NCBI RefSeq assembly: GCF_004965515.1
Contig: NZ_SSHH01000001.1
Span: forward strand, 1,200,443-1,264,442
Reading direction: 5' to 3'
From: Alteraurantiacibacter aquimixticola
GTDB taxonomy: Bacteria > Pseudomonadota > Alphaproteobacteria > Sphingomonadales > Sphingomonadaceae
Length of the DNA stretch: 64,000 nt
This document shows, piece by piece, positions 54,887 to 62,651 of the stretch. The notes under the pieces were generated by a model, which was not told the DNA's origin, made no database searches, and worked only from the letters and a program-made list of their open reading frames with translations. Positions within the stretch are counted from its first letter, which is position 1. Each line of letters opens with the position of its first letter. The position numbers and the translations under genes are program-made.

Positions 54887-54916
54887 GGGCGGTCCTGCGG
54901 GGCCGCCCTTTTCGTT
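54887..54916 (+). terminator. Intrinsic terminator after rpmE, probably bidirectional
   Basis: GGGCGGTCC and GGGCCGCCC pair (one wobble) around TGCG, followed by TTTTCGTTT. On the minus strand the stem is followed by TTTGTTGTT, so it may also close the GFA gene. Confidence 0.88.
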
Positions 54917-54922
54917 TGCGGC

Positions 54923-55381
54923 CTACCAGCCTTCCTTGTGCCATTTCCCGTCGGGTGAAGGGGTGAAATGCAGCGTTCCCGAAAGGCGGCGCTCGCCATT
55001 ATTGTCGAGCGAGTGGTGCTGGCCGTCATTCACCGGCACATCGACGAAATCCTCATAGACCCGCACGCCTTCCAGCGTTGCCGCGCTGATCGCGTATTTG
55101 TCCGGGTCGGAGCGGGCCTGGTGGAAGCAGTGAATGCCGCACTTGCTGCAGAAATGGTGCTTCGCCACGCCCGTGTTAAAGCTGTAGCAGGAGAGCGAAT
55201 CCGTGCCTTCGGTCACCGTCACCGCCTCCAGCGGGACATAGACCATTACCGCCCCCTTCATCGCACACATCGAGCAATTGCACCGCGAACCGGACAGCTC
55301 CCCGCTGGGAAACCGCGCTTCATATTGCACCGTGCCGCAGTGGCATGATCCCTTGCGAATAGTCTCCACGTTCACCCCCAT
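54923..55381 (-). CDS. GFA family zinc protein (glutathione-dependent formaldehyde-activating fold)
   Basis: A 152-residue protein with the GFA zinc sites. GSCHCGTVQYEARF supplies one Cys pair, SRCNCSMC a second set and HHFCSKCGIHCFHQ a third. The family ranges from formaldehyde handling to unknown roles. ATG 55381 overlaps the end of the oxygenase gene by 10 bases; a GTG at 55375, overlapping its stop in GTGA, is equally likely. The two genes are thus coupled. Confidence 0.9.
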   Translation of the reverse strand: MGVNVETIRKGSCHCGTVQYEARFPSGELSGSRCNCSMCAMKGAVMVYVPLEAVTVTEGTDSLSCYSFNTGVAKHHFCSKCGIHCFHQARSDPDKYAISAATLEGVRVYEDFVDVPVNDGQHHSLDNNGERRLSGTLHFTPSPDGKWHKEGW

Positions 55382-56004
55382 TCCCTTTCGCGATACCACT
55401 TGGTGATCACATATTTCACGCCCTTGCGCACCTTCATGCCGTGATGGAGCGTGTTGGGATTGGGCCGCCCGTCCAGGCGCTTGTTGTTCCAGCACACCAG
55501 CATGCCCTTTTCGGGCTGGAAGGTCTTGCCGATCACCTTGAAACGCGTGCCGCCGCCGGCGGAGACATCGTTCAGATAGATCATGAAAGTCCAGGTGCGA
55601 TTGCCCGCGATCGAGCAGAACTTCTCGAAATCCGTACCGCCCGGCTCGAAATAGTCGGTATGCGGTTTGAACTCCTGCCCCACGTCATAGCGCTGGCCCT
55701 GCACCGGCTCGCCATGAGCGGGCTCGATATGGTTGAGCGCGGCGAGGCGCTGTTCCAGCTCCTGCACAGCTGGTTCTTCTGCCGATAGATCGCAGGTTTC
55801 GCTTGTGCGGAAGTAGTTGTCGCCATTGGGATCGGCGATGGTGGAAGGGCGGCGGTCCTTTTCCACCAGCGCGATCAGTTGATCGCACAGTGCAGGCGAC
55901 AGGAAGTCGCGGCGGAAGAACAGTTCCAGCCGCTCGCTCGGCACGCGGCGGATGGCAGGATCGGCCTGCAGGATGTCGGCGGATGTCTCTCCGGGATTCG
56001 GCAT
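55372..56004 (-). CDS. Prolyl-4-hydroxylase-like 2-oxoglutarate/Fe(II) dioxygenase
   Basis: A 210-residue cytoplasmic enzyme. The double-stranded beta-helix core shows the iron ligands as HTDYF (His and Asp) and the distal His in NTLHHGMKVRKGVKYVITKW. The Lys nearby binds 2-oxoglutarate. GNRTWTFMIYLNDVSAGGGTRF and KGMLVCWNN are typical of bacterial P4H-like proteins. The substrate may be a protein prolyl residue or a small molecule. ATG 56004 was selected by the family N-terminus. It overlaps the GFA gene. Confidence 0.92.
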   Translation of the reverse strand: MPNPGETSADILQADPAIRRVPSERLELFFRRDFLSPALCDQLIALVEKDRRPSTIADPNGDNYFRTSETCDLSAEEPAVQELEQRLAALNHIEPAHGEPVQGQRYDVGQEFKPHTDYFEPGGTDFEKFCSIAGNRTWTFMIYLNDVSAGGGTRFKVIGKTFQPEKGMLVCWNNKRLDGRPNPNTLHHGMKVRKGVKYVITKWYREREWG

Positions 56005-56206
56005 GGAAACGGTGATAATGTGCGGCTGCGGACAGGCAAGCGGGAAAGGGCCGGGCAAGAATCTTGCCGTAAGCGCCATTCCGCGCAATTTTTCCTTTGC
56101 AATCGGCCCCGCTTGTGCAAGAGGCGCTCGCCTGCGCGATAAGCCGCTTGACCGGCTGGCGCAGGCCCCTAACAGCCACGCATCCAGGCATGCGTGCATG
56201 GGATAT

Positions 56207-56284
56207 GGCGATCGTAGCTCAGTTGGTTAGAGCGCCGGTTTGTGGTACCGGAGGTCGGGGGTTCGAGACCCCTCGATCGCCCCA
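56207..56284 (+). tRNA. tRNA-His (GTG)
   Basis: Acceptor arms GCGATCG and CGATCGC, an extra 5' G at 56207 opposite C73 (the histidine identity pair), anticodon loop TTTGTGG giving GTG, T arm GGGGGTTCGAGACCCC and encoded CCA. Confidence 0.96.
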
Positions 56285-56334
56285 TTTCCCCCTTGCATAG
56301 CTGCCCGCAACAACGGCTTTTCAAGGGCATGCAC

Positions 56335-57411
56335 ATGGCGACTTCCGGCGCGGCTTTCTGGACTTCCCCCGATTGGGACGAGCATGAACGGGTGGAGCTG
56401 GTGCATGACCGCGCCAGCGGCCTTACCGCGATCATCGCCCTCCATTCCACCCATTGCGGCCCCGGCGCGGGCGGCACGCGTTTCTGGCATTATGCCGATC
56501 CCGCCGCCGCGATGACCGATGCGCTGCGCCTCAGCCGCGGGATGAGCTACAAGAACGCCATGGCCGGCCTGCCGATGGGCGGGGGCAAGGCGGTGGTGCT
56601 GCTCGACAAGAATCGCTCCAAGACCGCCGAAATGCTCGCCGCATTCGGCGATGCAGTGGAAGCTTTGGGCGGTAAATATGTGACGGCGGAAGATGTCGGG
56701 GCGAGCGAGGCGGACATGGTCGCCATTTCCGAGCGAACGCAGCATGTCTGCGGCCTGCCGGTCGCCGATGGCGCTGCCGGCGGCGATCCCGGGCCGTTTA
56801 CCGCACAGGGCATCTATCTCGGCATTTGCGCCGCTGTCGAACACAAGCTGGGCAAGGGTAGCGTGAATGGCGTGCATGTCGCACTGCAGGGCTGCGGCAG
56901 CGTGGGCAGCGGCGTCGCGCGCCTGCTCGCCGCCGACGGCGCGAAGCTGACCGTGGCCGACATCGACCCAAAGCGGGCCGAGGCACTGGCTAGCGAGGTC
57001 GAGGGCAAGGCTGTCGCCGCCGATGCGATCATGACCACGCCTTGCGACGTTTTCAGTCCCAATGCGCTTGGTGCGATTCTCAATGCAGAGGGAATTGCCG
57101 GGCTCGATTGCGCGATCGTGGCGGGCGGTGCCAACAACCAGCTCGCCAAGCACGGCGATGGCGAGGCGCTGGCGGCGCGCGATATCCTTTATGCGCCGGA
57201 CTATGTCATCAATGCCGGCGGCATTATCAATGTAAGCCTGGAATATCTCTGTCGCCGCGAGATGCGCGAATGCACTGCGGGGCAGGTGCAGGAGCTGATT
57301 TCCCACATCCCGCGCCGCCTCCACGAAATCTGGCAGGAAAGCGCCACTTCGGGCGAGGGCGCGCATATCGTGGCCGACCGCATGGCACAAAAACTGATCG
57401 GACGCGGCTGA
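56335..57411 (+). CDS. Leucine-dehydrogenase-like Glu/Leu/Phe/Val dehydrogenase
   Basis: A 358-residue NAD-dependent amino acid dehydrogenase. The substrate domain includes GPGAGGTRFWHYADPAAAMTDALRLSRGMSYKNAMAGLPMGGGKAVV with the catalytic Lys. The NAD site is VALQGCGSVGSGVARLLAADGAKLTVADID, followed by INAGGIINVSLEY. This subgroup oxidatively deaminates branched-chain amino acids; exact preference cannot be fixed. ATG 56335 is 7 bases after AAGGGC; an ATG at 56329 is too close. It starts just after tRNA-His. Confidence 0.93.
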   Translation: MATSGAAFWTSPDWDEHERVELVHDRASGLTAIIALHSTHCGPGAGGTRFWHYADPAAAMTDALRLSRGMSYKNAMAGLPMGGGKAVVLLDKNRSKTAEMLAAFGDAVEALGGKYVTAEDVGASEADMVAISERTQHVCGLPVADGAAGGDPGPFTAQGIYLGICAAVEHKLGKGSVNGVHVALQGCGSVGSGVARLLAADGAKLTVADIDPKRAEALASEVEGKAVAADAIMTTPCDVFSPNALGAILNAEGIAGLDCAIVAGGANNQLAKHGDGEALAARDILYAPDYVINAGGIINVSLEYLCRREMRECTAGQVQELISHIPRRLHEIWQESATSGEGAHIVADRMAQKLIGRG

Positions 57412-57490
57412 CCGGCAAAATCGCGCCATTTCCCTTGAGATAGCTTGTCGCACCTGCCAAAGGGACAAACGCAATTTCGCGATCTATCCC

Positions 57491-58222
57491 ATGCACGGTT
57501 TCGCCAATCCCGCCCGCTTTCTGAGGCTCGCCAACTGGCTGACCCCGCTCCTGCTGGTGTCGGGCATTGTTGTGACCGTTGGCGCGCTGCTCTGGGGCTT
57601 TACCAGTGCCCCGCCGGACCGGCTGATGGGGGATTCGGTCAAGATCCTCTTCATCCATTTGCCCGTCGCATGGCTGGGCATGGGCGGCTGGACCGCCATC
57701 GCCATTGCCAGCCTGGTGGAGCTTGTCTGGCGGCACCCGCTGGCGAGCATCGCCGCACGTGCCGCTGCGGTTCCGGGCGCGGTCTTCGCTTTCCTCTGCC
57801 TTGCGACCGGCTCCATCTGGGGGCGTCCGACATGGGGCACCTGGTGGGTGTGGGACGGGCGGCTGACCAGCATGCTGGTGCTGCTGTTCCTCTATCTCGG
57901 CTATATCGCGCTGTCCTCGGCATTGGCACGCGAAGGCTCCTCCAGCCGCATTGCCGCGATCTTCGGGCTGGTGGGGGCGATCAATATCCCGATCATCAAC
58001 CGATCGGTCGTGTGGTGGAACTCGTTGCACCAGCCGCCCAGCCTGACCATGGGCAATTCCGCGATCGATCCGGTCTATCTCTATCCCTTGCTAACGGCGG
58101 TGCTGGGTTTCAGCCTGCTGTTCGGCGCGGTGGTGCTGATGCGCATGCGGACGATCCTGGCCGACATGCAGGCGGAAGCGCGGCTGAGGCGCAAGGCGAT
58201 GCAGGCGGCGGAAGGTATCTGA
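57491..58222 (+). CDS. ccmC: Cytochrome c biogenesis haem-handling protein CcmC
   Basis: A 243-residue inner-membrane protein with six helices that places haem on CcmE. The tryptophan-rich WWD domain reads GRPTWGTWWVWDGRLTSMLVLLFLYLGY. Flanking histidines are in FIHLPVAW and NSLHQPPSLTMG. It heads the ccm operon; ccmA and ccmB are not immediately upstream. Its stop shares one base with the start of ccmD (TGATG). Confidence 0.96.
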   Translation: MHGFANPARFLRLANWLTPLLLVSGIVVTVGALLWGFTSAPPDRLMGDSVKILFIHLPVAWLGMGGWTAIAIASLVELVWRHPLASIAARAAAVPGAVFAFLCLATGSIWGRPTWGTWWVWDGRLTSMLVLLFLYLGYIALSSALAREGSSSRIAAIFGLVGAINIPIINRSVVWWNSLHQPPSLTMGNSAIDPVYLYPLLTAVLGFSLLFGAVVLMRMRTILADMQAEARLRRKAMQAAEGI

Positions 58223-58362
58223 TGCGCGAAACATTCGACATGATGGACTTCGTCTGGGCCGCCTATGCGGTGACGATCGTCAGCACGGTCGCGCTGCTCG
58301 GCTGGAGCTGGCTCGCCATGCGCCGGGCCGAAGCCAAGCGAGAGGAGACGCGCGGGAAATGA
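58222..58362 (+). CDS. ccmD: Haem exporter protein CcmD
   Basis: A 46-residue single-span protein, too small for many gene finders. MDFVWAAYAVTIVSTVALLGWSWLAMRRAEAKREE matches CcmD, which stabilises CcmE in the CcmABCD complex. It overlaps ccmC by one base and ccmE by four (ATGA), the usual coupling. Confidence 0.93.
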   Translation: MRETFDMMDFVWAAYAVTIVSTVALLGWSWLAMRRAEAKREETRGK

Positions 58363-58832
58363 CCGGGCAGGGTAATTCTGGCATCAAACCCAAGCACCAG
58401 CGGCTGGTGCTGCTGGTCATCGCGCTCGTCGCGCTGGTGGGGGCAGGCCTGCTCGCCGCATGGGCGCTGCGCAGCCAGGCGAGCTATTTCTACTTGCCGA
58501 GCGAGATCGTCGCCGAAGCCCCCGCTCCCGACCAGGGCGTGCGGCTGGGCGGCATGGTGGAGGCAGGCTCCATCCAGACCGCCGAGGACGGCATTACGGT
58601 CAATTTCATCGTCGGCGATGGCGAGGCACGCGTGCCCGTCAGTTTTACCGGTATCGTCCCCGCGCTGTTCGTCGAAGGGTCGGGCGTGGTGGCCGAAGGG
58701 CGTATGGGAGCGGACGGCACATTCGTCGCCGACAACCTCCTCGCCAAGCATGACGAAAACTACATGCCGCGCGAGCTGGAAGGCATGAGCACCGAGGAAG
58801 TGCGCGCGCAGGTCGAGGCGACGCTGGAATGA
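58359..58832 (+). CDS. ccmE: Haem chaperone CcmE
   Basis: A 157-residue membrane-anchored periplasmic protein with an OB fold. After the N-terminal helix (LVLLVIALVALVGAGLLAAWAL) come YFYLPSEIVAE, VRLGGMVEAGSIQ and GDGEARVPVSFTGIVPALFVEGSGVVAEG. The covalent haem site is HDENYMP, with His before the conserved xxxY. A palindromic repeat sits between this gene and ccmF. Confidence 0.96.
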   Translation: MTGQGNSGIKPKHQRLVLLVIALVALVGAGLLAAWALRSQASYFYLPSEIVAEAPAPDQGVRLGGMVEAGSIQTAEDGITVNFIVGDGEARVPVSFTGIVPALFVEGSGVVAEGRMGADGTFVADNLLAKHDENYMPRELEGMSTEEVRAQVEATLE

Positions 58833-58851
58833 TGGCGCCCGATCGATTGTT

Positions 58852-58943
58852 CGTCATTGCGAGCGACCGCAGGTCGCGCGGCAATCCAGAGGCGGCTTCA
58901 AGCAATCCTGGATTGCCGCGTCGCTTCGCTCCTCGCAATGACG
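58852..58943. repeat. Palindromic interspersed repeat inside the ccm operon
   Basis: A 92-base element framed by CGTCATTGCGAG and CTCGCAATGACG, with inner GCGGCAATCCAG and CTGGATTGCCGC arms. It can fold into one long hairpin. Repeats of this CGTCATTGCGAG type are common and dispersed in many bacterial genomes. It separates ccmE and ccmF, where other junctions overlap by a few bases. Confidence 0.8.
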
Positions 58944-58962
58944 CCTCGGCGGGGACGGCGGC

Positions 58963-60930
58963 GTGATCGCAGAATTCGGCCTCGTCGCGTTGTGGCTGGC
59001 CGCCGCGCTGGCGGGCCTGCAGCTTGTTGCGGGCTTTTTCGGCATGCGCGAGGGTGGGGAGCAGGTGGCTGCGCTCGCACGACCGGCGGCTTTGGTGCAG
59101 GCGTTGCTCTGCGGCCTTTCCTTCCTCGCGCTGATCTATCTGTTTGCGACCACCGACCTTTCGGTGAAGCTGGTCGCCGCCAATTCGCATTCGGCCAAGC
59201 CGATGATCTTCAAGCTCGCCGGTACATGGGGCAACCATGAAGGCTCGATGCTGCTGTGGATTACGGTAATGGCGCTGGCAGGCGGGCTGATCGCGGCGCT
59301 GGAGCGGCGCCTGCCGGAGCGGACCATGCTGGCGACGCTCGGCGCGCAGGGCTTCCTTGCGCTGGGCTTCTACGCCTTCATCCTGTTTACTTCTAACCCG
59401 TTCGAACGGCTGCCCCTTCCGCCGGTGGAGGGCAACGGCCTCAACCCGCTGCTGCAGGATATCGGGCAAGCTTTCCATCCGCCCAACCTCTATGTGGGCT
59501 ATGTCGGCCTGTCGGTGGCTTTCAGCTTCGTGGTCGGCGCGCTGCTGACGCGGCAGGTGACGCCCGAATTTGCCCGCGTGATGCGCCCCTGGGTGCTGGG
59601 GGCATGGGTGTTCCTGACGATCGGTATCACCGCCGGTTCCTACTGGGCCTATTACGAGCTTGGCTGGGGTGGCTGGTGGTTCTGGGACCCGGTGGAAAAT
59701 GCCGCGCTGATGCCGTGGCTGGCCGCAACGGCCTTGCTCCATTCGGTGAGCGTGCTGGCAGCACGCGACGCCTTGCGGGCATGGACGGTCATGCTCGGCG
59801 TCGTCGCGTTCTCGATGAGCATGGTCGGCACGTTCCTCGTCCGGTCGGGCATCCTCACCTCGGTCCATGCCTTTGCGGTCGATCCGGAGCGCGGCAGTTT
59901 CATCCTGATGCTGCTGGCGCTCTATATCGGCGGCGCGCTGGTATTGTTCGCCACGCGCGCCGGCACGGTGGCGGAGGGTGAGCGCTTCTCGATCCTCAGC
60001 CGCGAAGGCGCGCTGGTGGTGAACAATGTCGCACTCTCCGCGATCCTCGGAATTGTCCTGCTTGGTACGCTCTACCCACTGCTGACCGAGGCCTTCGATG
60101 TGCGCGTCTCCGTCGGGCCGCCCTATTTCAACCCGGTGGCTGCGATCTTCTTCCTGCCGATGCTCGTCGTGCTCGCCATCGGGCCGCTGCTGCGCTGGCG
60201 GGGAGACAGCTTCGCGCGCATCCGCATTCCGGTGATTATTCTTGCAGCGATCGCGGTGGTGACGTTGCTGGCCGTGTGGCTGCTCGCTGATATCGACCTG
60301 TTGCCGCTGCTCGGGCTGGCGCTTGCCGCCATGGTCGCGGTGGGCAGCGTCCTGCCGCTGAGGGGCCGTTCGCTGCGCCGCTTGCCGATCGCCGTATGGG
60401 GCATGGTGATCGCGCATCTGGGCGTGGCCGTCGCGCTGTTCGGCATGGCTGCCGACACCGCCTTTCAGCAGGAGCGGCTGGTGGCTGCGAGCGTCGGCGA
60501 TGTGATCGAGGATGGGCCGTGGCAGGTTGAATTGCGATCGGTTAAGCCCGTTGCTGGTCCCAACTGGACCGCGATCGAGGCTGACCTTGGCCTCACCTAC
60601 AAGGGCGCACCCGCAGGCGAGGCGAAACCGCAGGCACGCTCCTTCTGGTCGCCGCCGACCGAGACGAGCGAAGTGGCGCTTGTCACCCGCTGGAATGGGC
60701 AGCTCTATGCCGCGCTGGGCAATCAGGCGGAGGATGGGCGCTGGCAATTGCGGCTGTGGTGGAAACCCTTCGTGACCTGGATCTGGTATGGCGGATTGTT
60801 GATCGCGCTGGGCGGCGTGCTGTCGATCATCGGACGTGTCTCCGGCGACCTGCGCCGCCGCGTCGCCGCGCGAAAGATTGCCGACCGCAAGGCCGATGAA
60901 GAGGCTCTGGCCGCTGGAGCAGGGGCATGA
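58963..60930 (+). CDS. ccmF: Cytochrome c haem lyase subunit CcmF
   Basis: A 655-residue inner-membrane protein with about 13-15 helices that attaches haem from CcmE to apocytochrome c. The WWD domain reads GWGGWWFWDPVENAALMPWLAATALLHS. Periplasmic histidines are in GTWGNHEGSMLLW and AFHPPNLY. The start is GTG at 58963, just after the repeat element. It overlaps ccmG by four bases (ATGA). Confidence 0.96.
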   Translation: MIAEFGLVALWLAAALAGLQLVAGFFGMREGGEQVAALARPAALVQALLCGLSFLALIYLFATTDLSVKLVAANSHSAKPMIFKLAGTWGNHEGSMLLWITVMALAGGLIAALERRLPERTMLATLGAQGFLALGFYAFILFTSNPFERLPLPPVEGNGLNPLLQDIGQAFHPPNLYVGYVGLSVAFSFVVGALLTRQVTPEFARVMRPWVLGAWVFLTIGITAGSYWAYYELGWGGWWFWDPVENAALMPWLAATALLHSVSVLAARDALRAWTVMLGVVAFSMSMVGTFLVRSGILTSVHAFAVDPERGSFILMLLALYIGGALVLFATRAGTVAEGERFSILSREGALVVNNVALSAILGIVLLGTLYPLLTEAFDVRVSVGPPYFNPVAAIFFLPMLVVLAIGPLLRWRGDSFARIRIPVIILAAIAVVTLLAVWLLADIDLLPLLGLALAAMVAVGSVLPLRGRSLRRLPIAVWGMVIAHLGVAVALFGMAADTAFQQERLVAASVGDVIEDGPWQVELRSVKPVAGPNWTAIEADLGLTYKGAPAGEAKPQARSFWSPPTETSEVALVTRWNGQLYAALGNQAEDGRWQLRLWWKPFVTWIWYGGLLIALGGVLSIIGRVSGDLRRRVAARKIADRKADEEALAAGAGA

Positions 60931-61463
60931 AGGGTCTGCGCTATTTCCTTTGGGGCCTTGTCGCGCTGGCTGCCGGGCTGTTCGGCCTGTTCGCCTACCA
61001 GCTGACACAACCGAAAGACGAATTCGTCGAGAGTGCAATGATCGGACAGCCGATCCCGGCCTTCGACCTGCGCCCGGCGCTGGAAAGCCAGCCGGGCCTG
61101 TCCTCCGCCGATCTTGCCGACGGCCAGCCCAAGCTGGTCAATATCTTCGCCAGCTGGTGCGTTCCCTGCCGCGCGGAGGCGCCGCAGCTGGAGACCTTGC
61201 GGGATAGCGGGGCGGAGATCGTCGGCATCGCTATTCGCGACCGGCCGGAAGACGTCGCCGCTTTCCTGCAGGTCTATGGCAATCCCTTCACCCGCGTCGG
61301 AGCTGACGACATCAGCGAAGTGCAACTCTCGCTCGGCAGTTCGGGCGTGCCGGAGACTTTCGTGGTCGATGGCAATGGCGTGATCACCTACCAGCATATC
61401 GGCGATATAAGGCCCGAGCATGTGCCTGGAATCCTTGCGAGACTGCGCGAGGCGGGGGCATGA
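60927..61463 (+). CDS. ccmG: Thiol-disulfide oxidoreductase CcmG (DsbE)
   Basis: A 178-residue membrane-anchored periplasmic thioredoxin-like protein that keeps apocytochrome CXXCH cysteines reduced. The anchor is YFLWGLVALAAGLFGLFAYQL. The active site is NIFASWCVPCRAEAPQL and the cis-proline is in SGVPETFVVD. Overlaps of four bases with ccmF and ccmH show coupled translation. Confidence 0.96.
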   Translation: MKGLRYFLWGLVALAAGLFGLFAYQLTQPKDEFVESAMIGQPIPAFDLRPALESQPGLSSADLADGQPKLVNIFASWCVPCRAEAPQLETLRDSGAEIVGIAIRDRPEDVAAFLQVYGNPFTRVGADDISEVQLSLGSSGVPETFVVDGNGVITYQHIGDIRPEHVPGILARLREAGA

Positions 61464-61879
61464 GGGTGCTTCTCGCCTTGATCGCCCTGGCGCTCGCCGC
61501 GCCACTGGCCGCGCAGGACAGCCTGCCGCCGGCGCCCTATGCCTACCAGCAGCTGGAAGACCCGGAGCTGGAGGCGCAGGCGACCGAGCTTATGCACACG
61601 CTGCGCTGCCTCAAGTGCCAGAGCCAGTCGATCGCCGACAGCGATGCGCCGATGGCGGGCGATATGCGCCACCAGGTCCGCACGCGCATTGCCGCGGGCG
61701 AAGACCCAGAGGACATTCGCGCCTGGCTGATCCAGCGCTATGGCGATTATGTCAGCTACCAGCCGCGCGTTACCGCTGCCACCTGGCCGCTTTTCGCCAT
61801 ACCGCTGGCGCTGCTGGTGATCGTGTTCTTCATCCTGCGCGGACGGTTCGCGCGGCGTAGCAAGGGGGCGGGGGAGTGA
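61460..61879 (+). CDS. ccmH: Cytochrome c maturation protein CcmH (CycL type)
   Basis: A 139-residue protein with a signal peptide ending PLAAQD, a periplasmic three-helix domain bearing the redox motif LRCLKCQSQSIADSDAPMA, and a C-terminal membrane helix (LFAIPLALLVIVFFIL). It reduces or holds apocytochrome c with CcmG. It corresponds to the N-terminal part of the Escherichia coli fusion; the TPR part is the next gene. Confidence 0.96.
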   Translation: MRVLLALIALALAAPLAAQDSLPPAPYAYQQLEDPELEAQATELMHTLRCLKCQSQSIADSDAPMAGDMRHQVRTRIAAGEDPEDIRAWLIQRYGDYVSYQPRVTAATWPLFAIPLALLVIVFFILRGRFARRSKGAGE

Positions 61880-62559
61880 CCTGGATTATCGCCCTTGTCC
61901 TCGCCGTCGCCGCGTTTGCTGTGGGCGTGATCGCCTTCCGCCTGCCGCGCACGAGCTGGACCAGCCTTGCCGCCGCGCTGGTGTTCGGCCTTACGGGCTA
62001 CACGCTTCAGGCGAGCCCCGACATTTCCGCCGCGCCCAAATCCGCCGCGCAGGAAGCCTATTCCGACGACTGGCAGATCATCGATTCGCGCAAGACGCTG
62101 ATTTACGGCCCGCTCGCATCCTCCAGCGATACGGTCCTTGTCGCAGATGGCTTCGCCCGGCGCGGCAGTTTCGAGAATGCCGCCGGCTTCTATGGTCATG
62201 TGGTCGCAGAGAATCCGCGCGATTTCGATGCCTGGGTAGCACTGGGCAACGCGCTGACCGAACAGGCCGATGGCGCACTGACCCAAGCGGGCCTCTACGC
62301 TTTTCGCGAGGCGGCGCGGATCGCTCCCGAGAACCCCGCACCCGCCTATTTCATCGGCCTTTCGCTGATTCGGCAGGGCCGGATGATGGAAGCGCGGCAG
62401 GTCTGGCGCGGCGCGCTGGAGGCCATGCCGCAGGAAGACAGCGAGGATGCGCAAGCCGCGCGGGCCTTCCTTTCTCAACGGGTCGAGCGGCTCGAAACCA
62501 TGCTTGCACAAGCAGGCGCCATCCCGGCGCCGGAACCTGAAGCAAACGAGCCACAGTGA
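61876..62559 (+). CDS. ccmI: CcmI-like TPR protein of cytochrome c maturation
   Basis: A 227-residue protein starting with GTG that overlaps the ccmH stop (GTGA). Two N-terminal membrane helices (WIIALVLAVAAFAVGVIAF and LAAALVFGLTGYTLQ) are followed by tetratricopeptide repeats from FARRGSFENAAGFYGHVVAENP to EARQVWRGALEAMPQ. CcmI binds the C-terminus of apocytochrome c. It is shorter than typical CcmI (about 400), lacking the linker, as is usual in sphingomonads. Confidence 0.88.
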   Translation: MTWIIALVLAVAAFAVGVIAFRLPRTSWTSLAAALVFGLTGYTLQASPDISAAPKSAAQEAYSDDWQIIDSRKTLIYGPLASSSDTVLVADGFARRGSFENAAGFYGHVVAENPRDFDAWVALGNALTEQADGALTQAGLYAFREAARIAPENPAPAYFIGLSLIRQGRMMEARQVWRGALEAMPQEDSEDAQAARAFLSQRVERLETMLAQAGAIPAPEPEANEPQ

Positions 62560-62651
62560 TGTTGCGTTGCAGCATGTTGCGCAAGGCGAGCGGCGCTGCT
62601 AATGGCGCCGCCTTCCCGCGCTTTCGGGCGCGATAAGGGGCGTAAATCCCG

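Noticed and set aside
58645..61038. 797-codon open frame antisense to ccmE-ccmF-ccmG
   Set aside because: It crosses three well-defined genes and the repeat element and has no protein family character.
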